Assembly (NCBI RefSeq): GCF_026420845.1
Contig: NZ_JAOWCB010000037.1
Location: 1 to 46,454 of the forward strand
Reading direction: 5' to 3'
Source: Streptomyces sp. PR69
Lineage (GTDB): Bacteria > Actinomycetota > Actinomycetes > Streptomycetales > Streptomycetaceae
DNA length: 46,454 nucleotides
Position 1 is the first letter of the stretch, and each line of letters starts with the position of its first letter. Made by a program: the position numbers and the translations under genes. The notes beneath the pieces are model-generated. The model was not told where the DNA came from and ran no database searches. It saw only the letters and a list, made by a program, of their open reading frames with translations. Positions 23,842 to 32,955 of the stretch are shown here, piece by piece.

Positions 23842-26800
23842 TCACTCGACGATGTGGCGGCCCTCGGGGCGGGCGCTGCAGGAGGAGCGGAAGGCGCAGT
23901 TGTCGCACTGGGAGCCGGCAGTGGGGGTGAAGCGCTCGTCCAGGACGCGGCCCGCGGCGCCAGCGAGGAGCTCACCGACCCAGGCGTCGTCAGGTGGCGC
24001 CTGGGACTGCACGCGCGGGAGGGCGTCACCGCCCTCCTTCTTGGGGGCCGGCTGGCGGAGCTGGACCAGTTCCGCGCCCGCCGGTTCGGGGCGGCGGCCG
24101 CCGAACACCTCGTCCACCGCGCCCTCGCGGACCGCCCGCTGGTAGACGGCGAGCTGCGGGTGGGCGGCGACCTCGTCCTTGGCAGGGGTCTGTTTGCCCG
24201 TCTTGAAATCGACCACGTACGCGCGGCCGTGCTCGTCGGTCTCCACGCGGTCCATGGAGCCGCGGATCCGCACCTCGTACGGGCCTGCCTCCAGGGTCAC
24301 GTCGAAGGCGTGCTCGGTGGCGGCCGCGGTGCGGCCGCCGCGGTCCATGACGTGCCAGCGCAGAAAGCGTTCAAGGGCGGCCCGCGCGTGTTCCTTCTCC
24401 TGCTGGGACTTCCAGGGGGCGTCGAAGGCGAGCGCGTCCCAGACCGTGTCCAGCCGCTCCATCAGGACCGCGAGGTCGGCGGGGGTGCGGCCGGAGGCGA
24501 CCTCGTCGGCGAGGACGTGCACGACATTGCCGAAGCCCTGGGCGGCGGTGGCGGGGGCATCGGCCTTCACCTCGCGGCCGAGGAACCACTGCAGGGCGCA
24601 GGCGCCGTCGGCGAGCTTCTCCAGGGCGCTCGGGGACAACACGATCGGGTGATCGCGGTCGCGCAGGGGAACAGCGCTGTGGGTGGGTTCGTTCAACCCC
24701 CACCAGCGGTACGGGTGTGCGGCGGGCGCCAGCGGCTGGCCCTCGTCGTCGGTGAGCGCGGCGAGCCGGGCGAGGCGGCGGGCGGCGGCCTCGCGCAGCG
24801 CCGGGGAGGCGTCGGGGTCGACGGTGGCGGCGCGGAGTTCGGCGATGAGCGGGGCGACGGCCAGGGGGCGGCGGGGGCGGCCGGTGACGTCCTTTGGCTC
24901 CACGCCGAGTTCGGCGAGGAAACGGGAGGGGGTTTCGCCGTCGTCGGCGGGGGCCTTGACGGCGGTGACGACGAGCCGGTCGCGGGCGCGGGTGGCGGCG
25001 ACATAGAAGAGGCGGCGCTCCTCGGCGAGGAGGGCGCCCGGGGTGAGAGGTTCGGCGAGGCCGTCGCGGCCGATGCGGTCGGCCTCCAGGAGGGAGCCGC
25101 GGCGGCGGAGGTCGGGCCACAGGCCCTCCTGCACGCCTGCGACGACGACGAGCCGCCATTCGAGGCCCTTGGAGCGGTGGGCGGTCATCAGGCGTACGGC
25201 GTCGGGGCGTACGGCGCGCTTGGCGAGCGTGTCGGCGGCGATGTCCTGGGCGTCGAGCTCCTCAAGGAAGTTGAGGGCGCCACGGCCGCCGATGCGGTCT
25301 TCGGCGCGGGCGGCGGTGTCGAAGAGGGCGCAGACGGCGTCGAGGTCGCGGTCGGCGTTGCGGCCGGCCGCGCCGCCGCGGAGGGCGGCGCGGTGCAGGC
25401 GCTGCGGCCAGGAGGTGCCGTTCCACAGCAGCCAGAGGGCCTCCTCGGCGGTGCCGCCGCCGTGGAGGAGCTCCTTCGCCTTGCGCAGGAGCGCGCCGAG
25501 ATTCTGTGCGCCGCGGGCGTACGCGGGGTCGTGCACGACGAGCCGCTCGGGCTCGGCGAGCGCGCGGGCGAGGAGCTGGTCGGAGGGCGGCGGGAGCTTG
25601 TTGCCCGCCGCCCTCTCCTCGTCCCGCAGGGCGCGGGCGAGCCGGCGGAGGTCGGCGGTGTCCATGCCGCCGAGGGGGGAGGTGAGGAGGGTGAGGGCGG
25701 TCTCGGGGTCGAGGGGGTGGCTCTCCTGCCCCGCCCCTTCCCGGAACTGGGGCTCCGCCCCGGCCCCCGACGCGCCCGGCTCGCGGCGCGGCCCGGCCCC
25801 CGCCGCGCCCGGGGCGACGCCCTGATCGGGCGACCTGTCATCGGTGGCCCCGCCCTGGCGGGCGCGCCCACCCGACGAGGACGGGGGCACGGATCCCGGC
25901 CCCTGCGGGGGATCGCCGAAGGCGGCGGGCGCCGGCGCCCCCTCCCCTCCGCCGGTACGGCCGTCACCCGTGCCGGTGGGCGAAACGCTCCCGGCGGCGA
26001 CACCGGTCCCGGAAGTCCCGGCTCCGCAGGGACGGGTCTCCGGCGCACCAGCGGAGCCGTCCGCGGCGGCGGACGGCGGTCCGTCCGAGTGACCGCTTCC
26101 CGCGGCCGTAGACGTGGCCGCGGCCGTGGCCGGTACGCCCGGCGGCAGGGGGAGCGTGGCTGCGACCCGGAGGGCTGTCAGCAGGGGGGCGACGGCCGGT
26201 TCGTGGCGGAGGGGGATGTCCGCGCCGTCCGTTTCAACGGGGACGCCCGCGGCGGTGAGGGCGCGGCGGGCCGCGGGAATGGTGCGGCCGCCCGCGCGGA
26301 CGAGGACGGCCATCTCGTTCCAGGGGACGCCGTCTTCGAGGTGGGCGCGGCGCAGGATGTCCGCGATGTTGTCGAGTTCCGCGGAGGCCGTGGGGTAGGT
26401 GTACGCCTCCACCCGGCCGCCCTCCCGTACGGCGGCGAGCTCCCGGTGCGCCCGCGCCTTGTCCGCGGGCAGCCGGGGCAGCGGCATCCGGCGGGTGAGC
26501 AGCCGGGTGGCGGCCAGGAGGTCCGCGCCGCTGCGGCGGGAGCGGGTCAGCACCGTCACCGGGGCGGGCCGCCCGTCCGCGCGGCGGAAGGCGTCCGGGA
26601 AGTCGAGGATGCCGTTGACGTCCGCGCCCCGGAAGGCGTAGATCGACTGGTCGGGGTCGCCGAAGGCGACGAGCGTGCGGCCGCGGCCCGCCAGCGCCCG
26701 GAGCAGCCGCACCTGCGCGGGATCGGTGTCCTGGTACTCGTCCACGAAGACCGCGTCGTAGCCGAATGCCTCGTCCGGGAACTCCATCCGCTCGGCCAGC

Positions 26801-27558
26801 AGGACCGCACGGTGCACCAGCTCGGAGTAGTCGAGAACGCCCTGCAGGTCCAGCACATCGAGATACTCGGCGAGGAACGCCGCGGCCGCCGTCCAGTCGG
26901 GGCGGCCGGTGCGGTCCGCGAACCGGGCCAGGGCATCCGGCCCGAGGCCCAGCTCCCGGCTGCGCGCCAGCACCGCCCGCACCTCGTCGGCGAAACCGCG
27001 CGCCGTCAGCGCCGCGCGCAGCTCGTCCGGCCAGCGTATGCGGGCCGCGCCCGCCCGCTCGAAGTCGAGCTGACCGGCCAGCAGCTCCCGCACGGCGACG
27101 TCCTGTTCCGGGCCGGACAGCAGCCGCAGCGGCTCGGCGAACAGCTCGGCGTCCTGGTGCGCCCGCACCAGCGCGTAGCAGAAGGAGTGGAAGGTCGTCG
27201 CCTGCGGCCCCCGCGCTCCCCCCAGCCGGGCCACTGCGGCCGCTGTCCGGTCGCGCAGCTCCGCCGCCGCCTTGCGGCTGAAGGTGAGCACCAGGATCCT
27301 CTGTGGGTCGACGCCGCGCGCCACCCGGGCGGCGACGGCCTCGACCAGGGTGGTCGTCTTCCCGGTTCCGGGGCCGGCGAGCACCAGCAGCGGGCCCTCG
27401 CCATGGTCAACCACCGCCCGCTGGGCTGCGTCCAGGAGAGGGGGCTCGGGCCGGGCCGGCGGGGTGCGCACCAGCCGGTACGCGCCGGAGGTCCGCCGCC
27501 GCGCCTGTGGCTGGTGCGGTGCGTATGGCGTACGCCCGGTGGTGGAGGAGGAACTCAC
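23842..27558 (-). CDS. adnA: AdnA-like helicase-nuclease (first gene of the AdnAB pair)
   Basis: A 1238-residue protein with a UvrD-type motor (AGPGTGKTT, VFVDEYQDTDPAQVR, FGDPDQSIYAFRGADVNG, VAATRARDRLVV) and a C-terminal PD-(D/E)xK nuclease (RIRGSMDRVE, AYVVDFKTGKQ). Cysteines suited to a 4Fe-4S cluster bracket the nuclease: one at about residue 987 (GACALQWFLGRE) and three at the end (CDNCAFRSSC), the AddB-like arrangement. A disordered Gly/Pro/Ala insertion of about 145 residues (about residues 469-613) enlarges it over the mycobacterial protein. The subunit letter is by gene order. GTG start with AGGA about 12 nt upstream. The gene starts 86 nt downstream of the stop of the alkyltransferase-like gene, on the same strand. 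Confidence 0.88.
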   Translation of the reverse strand: MSSSSTTGRTPYAPHQPQARRRTSGAYRLVRTPPARPEPPLLDAAQRAVVDHGEGPLLVLAGPGTGKTTTLVEAVAARVARGVDPQRILVLTFSRKAAAELRDRTAAAVARLGGARGPQATTFHSFCYALVRAHQDAELFAEPLRLLSGPEQDVAVRELLAGQLDFERAGAARIRWPDELRAALTARGFADEVRAVLARSRELGLGPDALARFADRTGRPDWTAAAAFLAEYLDVLDLQGVLDYSELVHRAVLLAERMEFPDEAFGYDAVFVDEYQDTDPAQVRLLRALAGRGRTLVAFGDPDQSIYAFRGADVNGILDFPDAFRRADGRPAPVTVLTRSRRSGADLLAATRLLTRRMPLPRLPADKARAHRELAAVREGGRVEAYTYPTASAELDNIADILRRAHLEDGVPWNEMAVLVRAGGRTIPAARRALTAAGVPVETDGADIPLRHEPAVAPLLTALRVAATLPLPPGVPATAAATSTAAGSGHSDGPPSAAADGSAGAPETRPCGAGTSGTGVAAGSVSPTGTGDGRTGGGEGAPAPAAFGDPPQGPGSVPPSSSGGRARQGGATDDRSPDQGVAPGAAGAGPRREPGASGAGAEPQFREGAGQESHPLDPETALTLLTSPLGGMDTADLRRLARALRDEERAAGNKLPPPSDQLLARALAEPERLVVHDPAYARGAQNLGALLRKAKELLHGGGTAEEALWLLWNGTSWPQRLHRAALRGGAAGRNADRDLDAVCALFDTAARAEDRIGGRGALNFLEELDAQDIAADTLAKRAVRPDAVRLMTAHRSKGLEWRLVVVAGVQEGLWPDLRRRGSLLEADRIGRDGLAEPLTPGALLAEERRLFYVAATRARDRLVVTAVKAPADDGETPSRFLAELGVEPKDVTGRPRRPLAVAPLIAELRAATVDPDASPALREAAARRLARLAALTDDEGQPLAPAAHPYRWWGLNEPTHSAVPLRDRDHPIVLSPSALEKLADGACALQWFLGREVKADAPATAAQGFGNVVHVLADEVASGRTPADLAVLMERLDTVWDALAFDAPWKSQQEKEHARAALERFLRWHVMDRGGRTAAATEHAFDVTLEAGPYEVRIRGSMDRVETDEHGRAYVVDFKTGKQTPAKDEVAAHPQLAVYQRAVREGAVDEVFGGRRPEPAGAELVQLRQPAPKKEGGDALPRVQSQAPPDDAWVGELLAGAAGRVLDERFTPTAGSQCDNCAFRSSCSARPEGRHIVE

Positions 27559-27644
27559 GTGGATCGCCGGTCCTGGTGGGTGTGCTGATGCGGAGGGAGC
27601 GGTTCGCGCCGCGGGAGGAGCCGCATGGACTCAGAGACGCTACG

Positions 27645-27986
27645 TCAGCCCGCGTCGGACGCACAGCCGCCGTCCCACCGCGCCCGTTTCATATCGATCC
27701 GCGGCATATGCCCCTCCGCGGCAGCCGCCGCTCCCCGCAGCGGCGTCCTCTCCGCGCGGTAGTGCTGGAGCGCGCGCAGCTCATGGCCGGGCAGCAGCAC
27801 CCCGTCCGCGCGGACCACTCGCCACCACGGCGCCGCGCCCCCGTACAGCGCCATCACCCGGCCCACCTGGCGTGGGCCGCCCTCGTCGAGCCACTCGGCC
27901 ACGTCCCCGTACGTCATCACCCGGCCGGGCGGGATACGTTCGGCGACCTCCAGCACCCGCTCCGCGTACTCAGGCAGCACATCCAT
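27645..27986 (-). CDS. Alkyltransferase-like (Atl1/MGMT-fold) DNA-binding protein
   Basis: A 113-residue protein with the MGMT DNA-binding fold: YAERVLEVAERIPPGRVMTY, GDVAEWLDEGGPRQVGRVMA and WWRVVRADGVLLPGHEL. The MGMT active-site PCHR is replaced by PGHE, so there is no acceptor cysteine. Atl proteins of this type bind alkylated guanines tightly and hand them to nucleotide excision repair. The ATG at 27986 has AGGATG 7 nt upstream; the ATG at 28025 would extend the protein by 13 residues. It precedes adnA on the same strand with an 86-nt gap, so repair genes are clustered here. Confidence 0.85.
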   Translation of the reverse strand: MDVLPEYAERVLEVAERIPPGRVMTYGDVAEWLDEGGPRQVGRVMALYGGAAPWWRVVRADGVLLPGHELRALQHYRAERTPLRGAAAAAEGHMPRIDMKRARWDGGCASDAG

Positions 27987-28129
27987 CCGGCCCATCCTGC
28001 CGTACGCCACGGACAATGGCCCCATGAGCGGATCTTCGGAACGCACCCTGACGCCCCCGTTGTCGTCCGCTCGTGCCACCATCGTGCCGGGGGTCCCCCT
28101 CGTCCGCAGGGGCGCAGGGGGAGGTGACC

Positions 28130-31108
28130 GTGATACGAGACCAAGAAGAGACAGAGACGGCGAAGGAGCAGGGCGTGCAGCCTCGCAGGGCGGCCGGCGC
28201 CTCTGAGCCCGAGCCGCATCCGGACGATCCCGGGACCGGGCGCGCGGCGCACGGCCCGGTCGGCGGCGTGCCCGGACACGTCCGCGACGCAGCCGCCGGA
28301 TCGGACGCCCCTCCCCCGGACGACCCGCCGTCGGACCGCCCGGCACCCGACGACCCTGCAGACGACCCGCCATCGGACCGCCCGGCACCCGACGACCCGG
28401 CAGACGACCGCCCGGCAGACGACCGCCCTCCCCCGGACGGCCCCTCCCTCTCGAAGGGGCCGAAGGGACCGAAGGGGCAGAGGGAACCTGAGGAGCCCGA
28501 GGTGATCCGGGCCGACAGCGTCTCCCGGGACGAACCGCTGCTCGCCGCGCGCGTGCACCGGCCGTCCGATCTGCTGCGGCTGCTGATCGGCATCCTGGCG
28601 ATCGCCGTCATCCTCGCCGTCGCCGCGTTTGCCCAGGGCACGACCACCGGCCTGGAAGAGGACATCGACAAGGGCACGCAAGGAGCCCCCGCCCTCCTCG
28701 TCAAGATCGGCGGACTGGTCTCCAGCATCGCCGTGTTGCTCGTCCCCGTCGCCTTCGCCATCGAGCGGCTGATCAAACGCGACGGGCTGCGGATCGCCGA
28801 CGGCGTGCTCGCCGCCGTCCTCGCACACGGCGTCACCCTCGCCACCGACCTGTGGGTGGCCAAGGCCGCGCCCGGCTCGCTCCAGGACGCCCTGACCCAG
28901 CAGCAGGCGAGCGGCGAGCTGACCGACCCCGTGCACGGCTATCTCGCCCCGGTCATCGCCTATATGACGGCCGTGGGAATGGCCCGAAGACCCCGCTGGC
29001 GCGTCGCCCTGTGGGTGGTCCTGCTGATGGACGCCTTCGCGATGCTCGTCGCGGGCTACACCACCCCCTTCTCGATCATCCTGACCGTGCTGCTCGGCTG
29101 GACGGTCGCCTACGGCACCCTGTACGCCGTCGGCTCGCCGAATGTGCGCCCCACCGGTCAGAACCTGCTCGCGGGCCTGCGCCATGTGGGCTTCCACCCG
29201 GTCAGCGCCCGGCGCGCCGAGGAGCCCCCGGCAGAGGCCGAAGGGCACGGCGAGGGCGGCGACCGCGGCCGCCGCTACCTCGTCACCCTGGAGGACGGCC
29301 CGCCGCTCGACGTCACGGTCGTGGACCGCGAACAGCAGGCCCATGGCTTCTTCTACCGCCTGTGGCGGCGGCTGACGCTGCGCTCCATCACCACCCGCCG
29401 CTCCATCCAGACGCTGCGCCAGGCCCTGGAGCAGGAGGCCCTGCTCGCCTACGCGGCGATCGCGGCCGGCGCCAACGCCCCCAGGCTGATCGCCACCTCC
29501 GAGCTGGGCCCGGACGCCGTGATGCTGGTGTACGAGCATCTGGGCGGCCGGTATCTGGACTCGCTGGCGGACGAGGAGATCACCGACGAGGTGATGCGGG
29601 GCGCCTGGCAACAGGTCAGAGCGCTGCAGTCACGGCGGATCGCGCACCGCAGGCTGACCGGGGACGCCGTCCTGGTGGATCGTTCCGGCAAGGTCATCCT
29701 GACGGATCTGCGGGGCGGCGAGATCGCGGCGGGCGATGTGGTGCTGCGCATGGACGTGGCACAGCTGCTGACCACGCTCGGCCTGCGGGTGGGCGCGGAG
29801 CGCGCCGTCGCGGGCGCGGTCGAGGTGCTCGGCCCCGACGCGGTCGCCGACTGTCTGCCGCTGCTCCAGCCGATCGCGCTGAGCCGTTCGACGCGGGCGA
29901 CGCTGCGCCGGCTGGCCCGCGAACGGGCGCAGCGGGAGCGCGACGCGGTGCTCCAGGCGGCCGAGGCCTCCCGCAGGGCGCGTACGGCGGCGGGCGCGGG
30001 GGCCGCCGCCGGAGACCGCAAGGCCCAGCGCAAGACCGAGCGCGCGGAGAAACTGGCCGACAAGAAGGCCGCCGACGAGGCGCTGGACGAGGTCCGCGAG
30101 GAGGATCTGCTCACCCAGATCCGCCACGAGGTGCTGCTGATCAGACCGCAGGCGCCGGTGGAGCCGGTCCGGCTGGAGCGGATCAAGCCGCGGACGCTCG
30201 TCAGTCTGATCGCCGGCGCGGTCGCCGCGTACTTCCTGCTCTCGCAGATCGCCGGGATCGACTTCGGCACGATCTTCTCGCAGGCGCACTGGGGCTGGGT
30301 GGCCGCCGCGGCCTTCTTCTCGGCGGTGAGCTACTTCGCCGCCGCGATGGCCCTGCTGGGCTTTGTGCCGGAGCGAGTGGGCTTTATGCGGACCGTGCTG
30401 GCCCAGGTCGCCGGGTCCTTTGTGAAGATCGTCGCTCCGGCGGCGGTCGGCGGCGTGGCCCTCAACACCCGCTTCCTGCAGCGCTCCGGCGTACGGCCCG
30501 GCCTGGCCGTGGCCAGCGTCGGCGCGTCCCAGCTCTTCGGCCTGGGCGCGCACATCCTGCTCCTGCTGTCCTTCGGCTATCTGACCGGCACGGAGGAGAC
30601 GGCGTCCCTCACCCCGTCGAGAACGGTCATCGCCGGGCTGCTGACGGTCGCTGTGCTGGTGCTGGTGGTCACGGCGATCCCGTTCCTGCGCAAGTTCGTG
30701 GTCACCCGGCTGCGCTCGCTGTTCGCGGGCGTGGTGCCGCGCATGCTGGACGTGCTCCAGCGGCCGCTGAAGCTGCTCACGGGCATCGGCGGCATGCTGC
30801 TGCTGACCGGTGTGTTCGTGATGTGCCTCGACGCGTCGATCCGGGCGTTCGGGGACGGCGCCCAGCCGGTGAGCTACGCCGCGGTCGCCGTGGTGTTCCT
30901 GGCGGGCAACGCGCTCGGCTCGGCGGCGCCGACGCCCGGCGGCGTGGGAGCGGTCGAGGGCGCGCTGCTCGGCGGTCTGCTCCTGGTGGGCCTGCCCAAG
31001 GACGTGGCGGCCCCCGCGGTGCTGCTGTACCGGACGCTGACGCTGTGGCTGCCGGTGCTGCCCGGCTGGTTCGCCTTCAACCACCTCACCCGCAAGGGGC
31101 TGCTGTAG
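28130..31108 (+). CDS. Multi-domain membrane protein: pseudokinase-like domain plus LPG-synthase-type flippase domain
   Basis: A 992-residue protein. The GTG at 28130 has GGGGGAGG 5 nt upstream; an upstream GTG at 28073 has no such site. Residues 1-140 are disordered and Asp/Pro rich with a direct repeat. About 146-333 hold several transmembrane helices. About 379-583 form a kinase-like region: the VAVK lysine is missing (PLDVTVVD), the catalytic loop reads HRRLTGDAVLV instead of HRDxxxxN, and DFG reads DLR. About 600-680 are charged coiled helices. About 687-985 match the lysylphosphatidylglycerol-synthase transmembrane region (UPF0104, flippase-like; IVAPAAVGGVALNTRFLQRSG). The C-terminal LPG catalytic domain is absent. 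Probably a lipid or lipid-linked-substrate translocator gated by a nucleotide-binding or pseudokinase domain (inference). Confidence 0.85.
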   Translation: MIRDQEETETAKEQGVQPRRAAGASEPEPHPDDPGTGRAAHGPVGGVPGHVRDAAAGSDAPPPDDPPSDRPAPDDPADDPPSDRPAPDDPADDRPADDRPPPDGPSLSKGPKGPKGQREPEEPEVIRADSVSRDEPLLAARVHRPSDLLRLLIGILAIAVILAVAAFAQGTTTGLEEDIDKGTQGAPALLVKIGGLVSSIAVLLVPVAFAIERLIKRDGLRIADGVLAAVLAHGVTLATDLWVAKAAPGSLQDALTQQQASGELTDPVHGYLAPVIAYMTAVGMARRPRWRVALWVVLLMDAFAMLVAGYTTPFSIILTVLLGWTVAYGTLYAVGSPNVRPTGQNLLAGLRHVGFHPVSARRAEEPPAEAEGHGEGGDRGRRYLVTLEDGPPLDVTVVDREQQAHGFFYRLWRRLTLRSITTRRSIQTLRQALEQEALLAYAAIAAGANAPRLIATSELGPDAVMLVYEHLGGRYLDSLADEEITDEVMRGAWQQVRALQSRRIAHRRLTGDAVLVDRSGKVILTDLRGGEIAAGDVVLRMDVAQLLTTLGLRVGAERAVAGAVEVLGPDAVADCLPLLQPIALSRSTRATLRRLARERAQRERDAVLQAAEASRRARTAAGAGAAAGDRKAQRKTERAEKLADKKAADEALDEVREEDLLTQIRHEVLLIRPQAPVEPVRLERIKPRTLVSLIAGAVAAYFLLSQIAGIDFGTIFSQAHWGWVAAAAFFSAVSYFAAAMALLGFVPERVGFMRTVLAQVAGSFVKIVAPAAVGGVALNTRFLQRSGVRPGLAVASVGASQLFGLGAHILLLLSFGYLTGTEETASLTPSRTVIAGLLTVAVLVLVVTAIPFLRKFVVTRLRSLFAGVVPRMLDVLQRPLKLLTGIGGMLLLTGVFVMCLDASIRAFGDGAQPVSYAAVAVVFLAGNALGSAAPTPGGVGAVEGALLGGLLLVGLPKDVAAPAVLLYRTLTLWLPVLPGWFAFNHLTRKGLL
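28319..28402 (+). repeat. Two-copy 42-nt direct repeat in the disordered N-terminus
   Basis: 28319-28360 and 28361-28402 differ at only a few bases and encode DDPPSDRPAPDDPA twice, followed by shortened DDRPA copies to about 28430. It lies in the intrinsically disordered start of the membrane protein gene. Confidence 0.85.
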
Positions 31109-31294
31109 GCCGGCTGCCGTAGGCCGCCGGCGCCGCCGTGGGCCAGGCCCGGCCGCGCCGCCCCCCCCTGCCTCCGGGCTTGGGTTCCAGTGGCCGGGGG
31201 CCAGGTCAGGGGCCGGGCCGGGGTCCTGGCGGCGCGACCACCCGCATGGCCCGCCGCGGGGGCGGCGGCCGCCGGGCGGGCGCAGGATGGCGGC

Positions 31295-32875
31295 ATGCCG
31301 ACCTCTTCCGCCGCCGGGCGGGCCGCTTCCTCCGCCGGGCGGGCCGTCTCGCTCGCCGTCGCCGTGTCCGTGCTGCTGGCCGCGGGCTGCTCGGGCGACG
31401 GCGGCGGGAACGACCGCGACCGCGCGCAGGACCTGGCCTCCCAGGAGCTTGTGTGGGAAGCCTGCGGGCCTCCCTCCGAAGAGCAGGGAAACGGCCCCGC
31501 CCCCTCCCCGCTGCCCGGCGGCGCCGAGTGGGAGTGCTCCTCGATGGACGTCCCGCTGGACTATGACGACCCCGGCGGCGACACCGTCTCCCTGGCCCTC
31601 ATCCGCGCCCGGGCACGCGACCCCGACCGCCGCATCGGTTCGCTGATCTTCAACTTCGGCGGGCCCGGCGGTTCCGGGGTGGCCACGCTGCCCGGCTTCG
31701 CCGAGAGCTTCGAGACCCTGCGCGCCCGCTATGACCTGGTCAGCTTTGATCCGCGGGGCGTCGGGGACAGCGCCGGGGTGGAGTGCCTGGACGACGAGCA
31801 GCTGCAGGCGTACTTCGCCGAGGACGCGACCCCCGACGACGCCGCCGAGGAGCAGGAGTTCGTCGACGGCATCGCGGCCTTCTCCGACGCCTGCGAGAAG
31901 CACTCCGGCAAGGAGCTGCCATATGTCGGCACGGTCAACGCCGCCCGCGACATGGATCTGATGCGCCAGGTCCTCGGCGACGACAAGCTGTACTACTTCG
32001 GCATCTCGTACGGCACCGAGCTGGGCGGCGTCTACGCCCACCTCTATCCGAAGAACGTCGGCCGGGCGGTCTTCGACGCCGTCGTGGACCCGACCAAGAA
32101 CATGGAGCAGGGCGCGCTCGGCCAGGCCCGGGGCTTCCAGCTGGCGCTGGACAACTTCGCCCAGGACTGCGTCGACCGGGGCGAGGCCTGTCTGCTGCCC
32201 GGAGCGACCGCGAACGAGGTCGTCGACTGGATCATCGCGCTGCTCGACCGGCTGGAGCAGGACCCGATCTCCGGAATCGGGCTGCGGCGGCTCAATGCGA
32301 CCCAGGCCCTCAACGGAATCGCCCAGACCCTGTACTCCAAGGAGTACTGGCCGCTGCTGGAGCAGGGGCTCGACGAGGCCGACGGCGGCTCCGGAGGGCT
32401 GCTGCTGGCGTTCTCCGACTCGCTCAACGGCCGCAACGAGAACGGCACCTACAGCAATATCCAGGCCGCCAACACGGCCATCAACTGCGTTGACTCCAGC
32501 GCCCGCTACACCCTGGCGCAGACGAAGGCCAAGCTGCCGGAGTTCCGCGCGGCGTCCCGGGTGTTCGGGGACGCCATGGGCTGGGGCCTGATGTCGTGCA
32601 GCGAGTGGCCGGTGCCGGGCCTTGCGGCCACACCGGATGTATCGGCGCCGGGCGCGCCCCCGATCCTGGTGATCGGCACCACCGGCGACCCGGCGACGCC
32701 GTACGAGGGCATGCGGGCCATGGCCGACGCGCTCGGGGGCGGCGTGGGCGTGGAGCTGACGTACGAGGGCGAAGGGCATGGCGCGTACAACACCGGCGAC
32801 ACCTGTGTGATGCGGGCCGTCGACGCCTACCTCCTGGACGGCACAGTCCCCGAGGACGGCACCACATGCGGCTGA
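31295..32875 (+). CDS. Lipoprotein alpha/beta hydrolase, tripeptidyl aminopeptidase (TAP/Slp) type
   Basis: A 526-residue S33-type hydrolase. The ATG at 31295 is followed by a signal peptide and lipobox LLAAGC, so the protein is anchored outside the cell. The nucleophile elbow is GISYGTE, the oxyanion region is NFGGPGGSG, and the C-terminal TAP-type domain carries the catalytic His in GEGHGAYN with an Asp in TGDPATPYE. Relatives in Streptomyces (SlpD/SlpE, tripeptidyl aminopeptidases) remove N-terminal tripeptides from extracellular proteins. Several cysteine pairs suggest disulfides. AGGATGG precedes the start. It is followed by a strong terminator and ends convergently with moeZ. Confidence 0.9.
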   Translation: MPTSSAAGRAASSAGRAVSLAVAVSVLLAAGCSGDGGGNDRDRAQDLASQELVWEACGPPSEEQGNGPAPSPLPGGAEWECSSMDVPLDYDDPGGDTVSLALIRARARDPDRRIGSLIFNFGGPGGSGVATLPGFAESFETLRARYDLVSFDPRGVGDSAGVECLDDEQLQAYFAEDATPDDAAEEQEFVDGIAAFSDACEKHSGKELPYVGTVNAARDMDLMRQVLGDDKLYYFGISYGTELGGVYAHLYPKNVGRAVFDAVVDPTKNMEQGALGQARGFQLALDNFAQDCVDRGEACLLPGATANEVVDWIIALLDRLEQDPISGIGLRRLNATQALNGIAQTLYSKEYWPLLEQGLDEADGGSGGLLLAFSDSLNGRNENGTYSNIQAANTAINCVDSSARYTLAQTKAKLPEFRAASRVFGDAMGWGLMSCSEWPVPGLAATPDVSAPGAPPILVIGTTGDPATPYEGMRAMADALGGGVGVELTYEGEGHGAYNTGDTCVMRAVDAYLLDGTVPEDGTTCG

Positions 32876-32880
32876 CGGCT

Positions 32881-32921
32881 TGAGGGCCCCGGACCGGGTG
32901 AATCCGGATCCGGGGCCCTCA
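32881..32921. terminator. Bidirectional terminator between the TAP hydrolase and moeZ
   Basis: TGAGGGCCCCGGA (32881-32893) pairs perfectly with 32909-32921 over a 15-nt loop. The A/T at the base (TCAAA) gives a short U-like run rightward. The flanking genes converge here. Confidence 0.83.
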
Positions 32922-32955
32922 AACATGCCTTCGGGCAGTGGTCCGCCGCGGCGGA

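Noticed and set aside
23854..27588. A 1244-residue rightward open frame covering the adnA region
   Set aside because: It is antisense to a helicase-nuclease with all motifs. Long antisense frames are expected at this GC content. It has no recognisable domain and an unnatural Gly/Ala/Arg composition.
27987..28388. An upstream extension of the alkyltransferase-like gene
   Set aside because: The added sequence is Arg/Pro-rich and antisense to the start of the membrane protein gene; Atl proteins are about 110 residues long.
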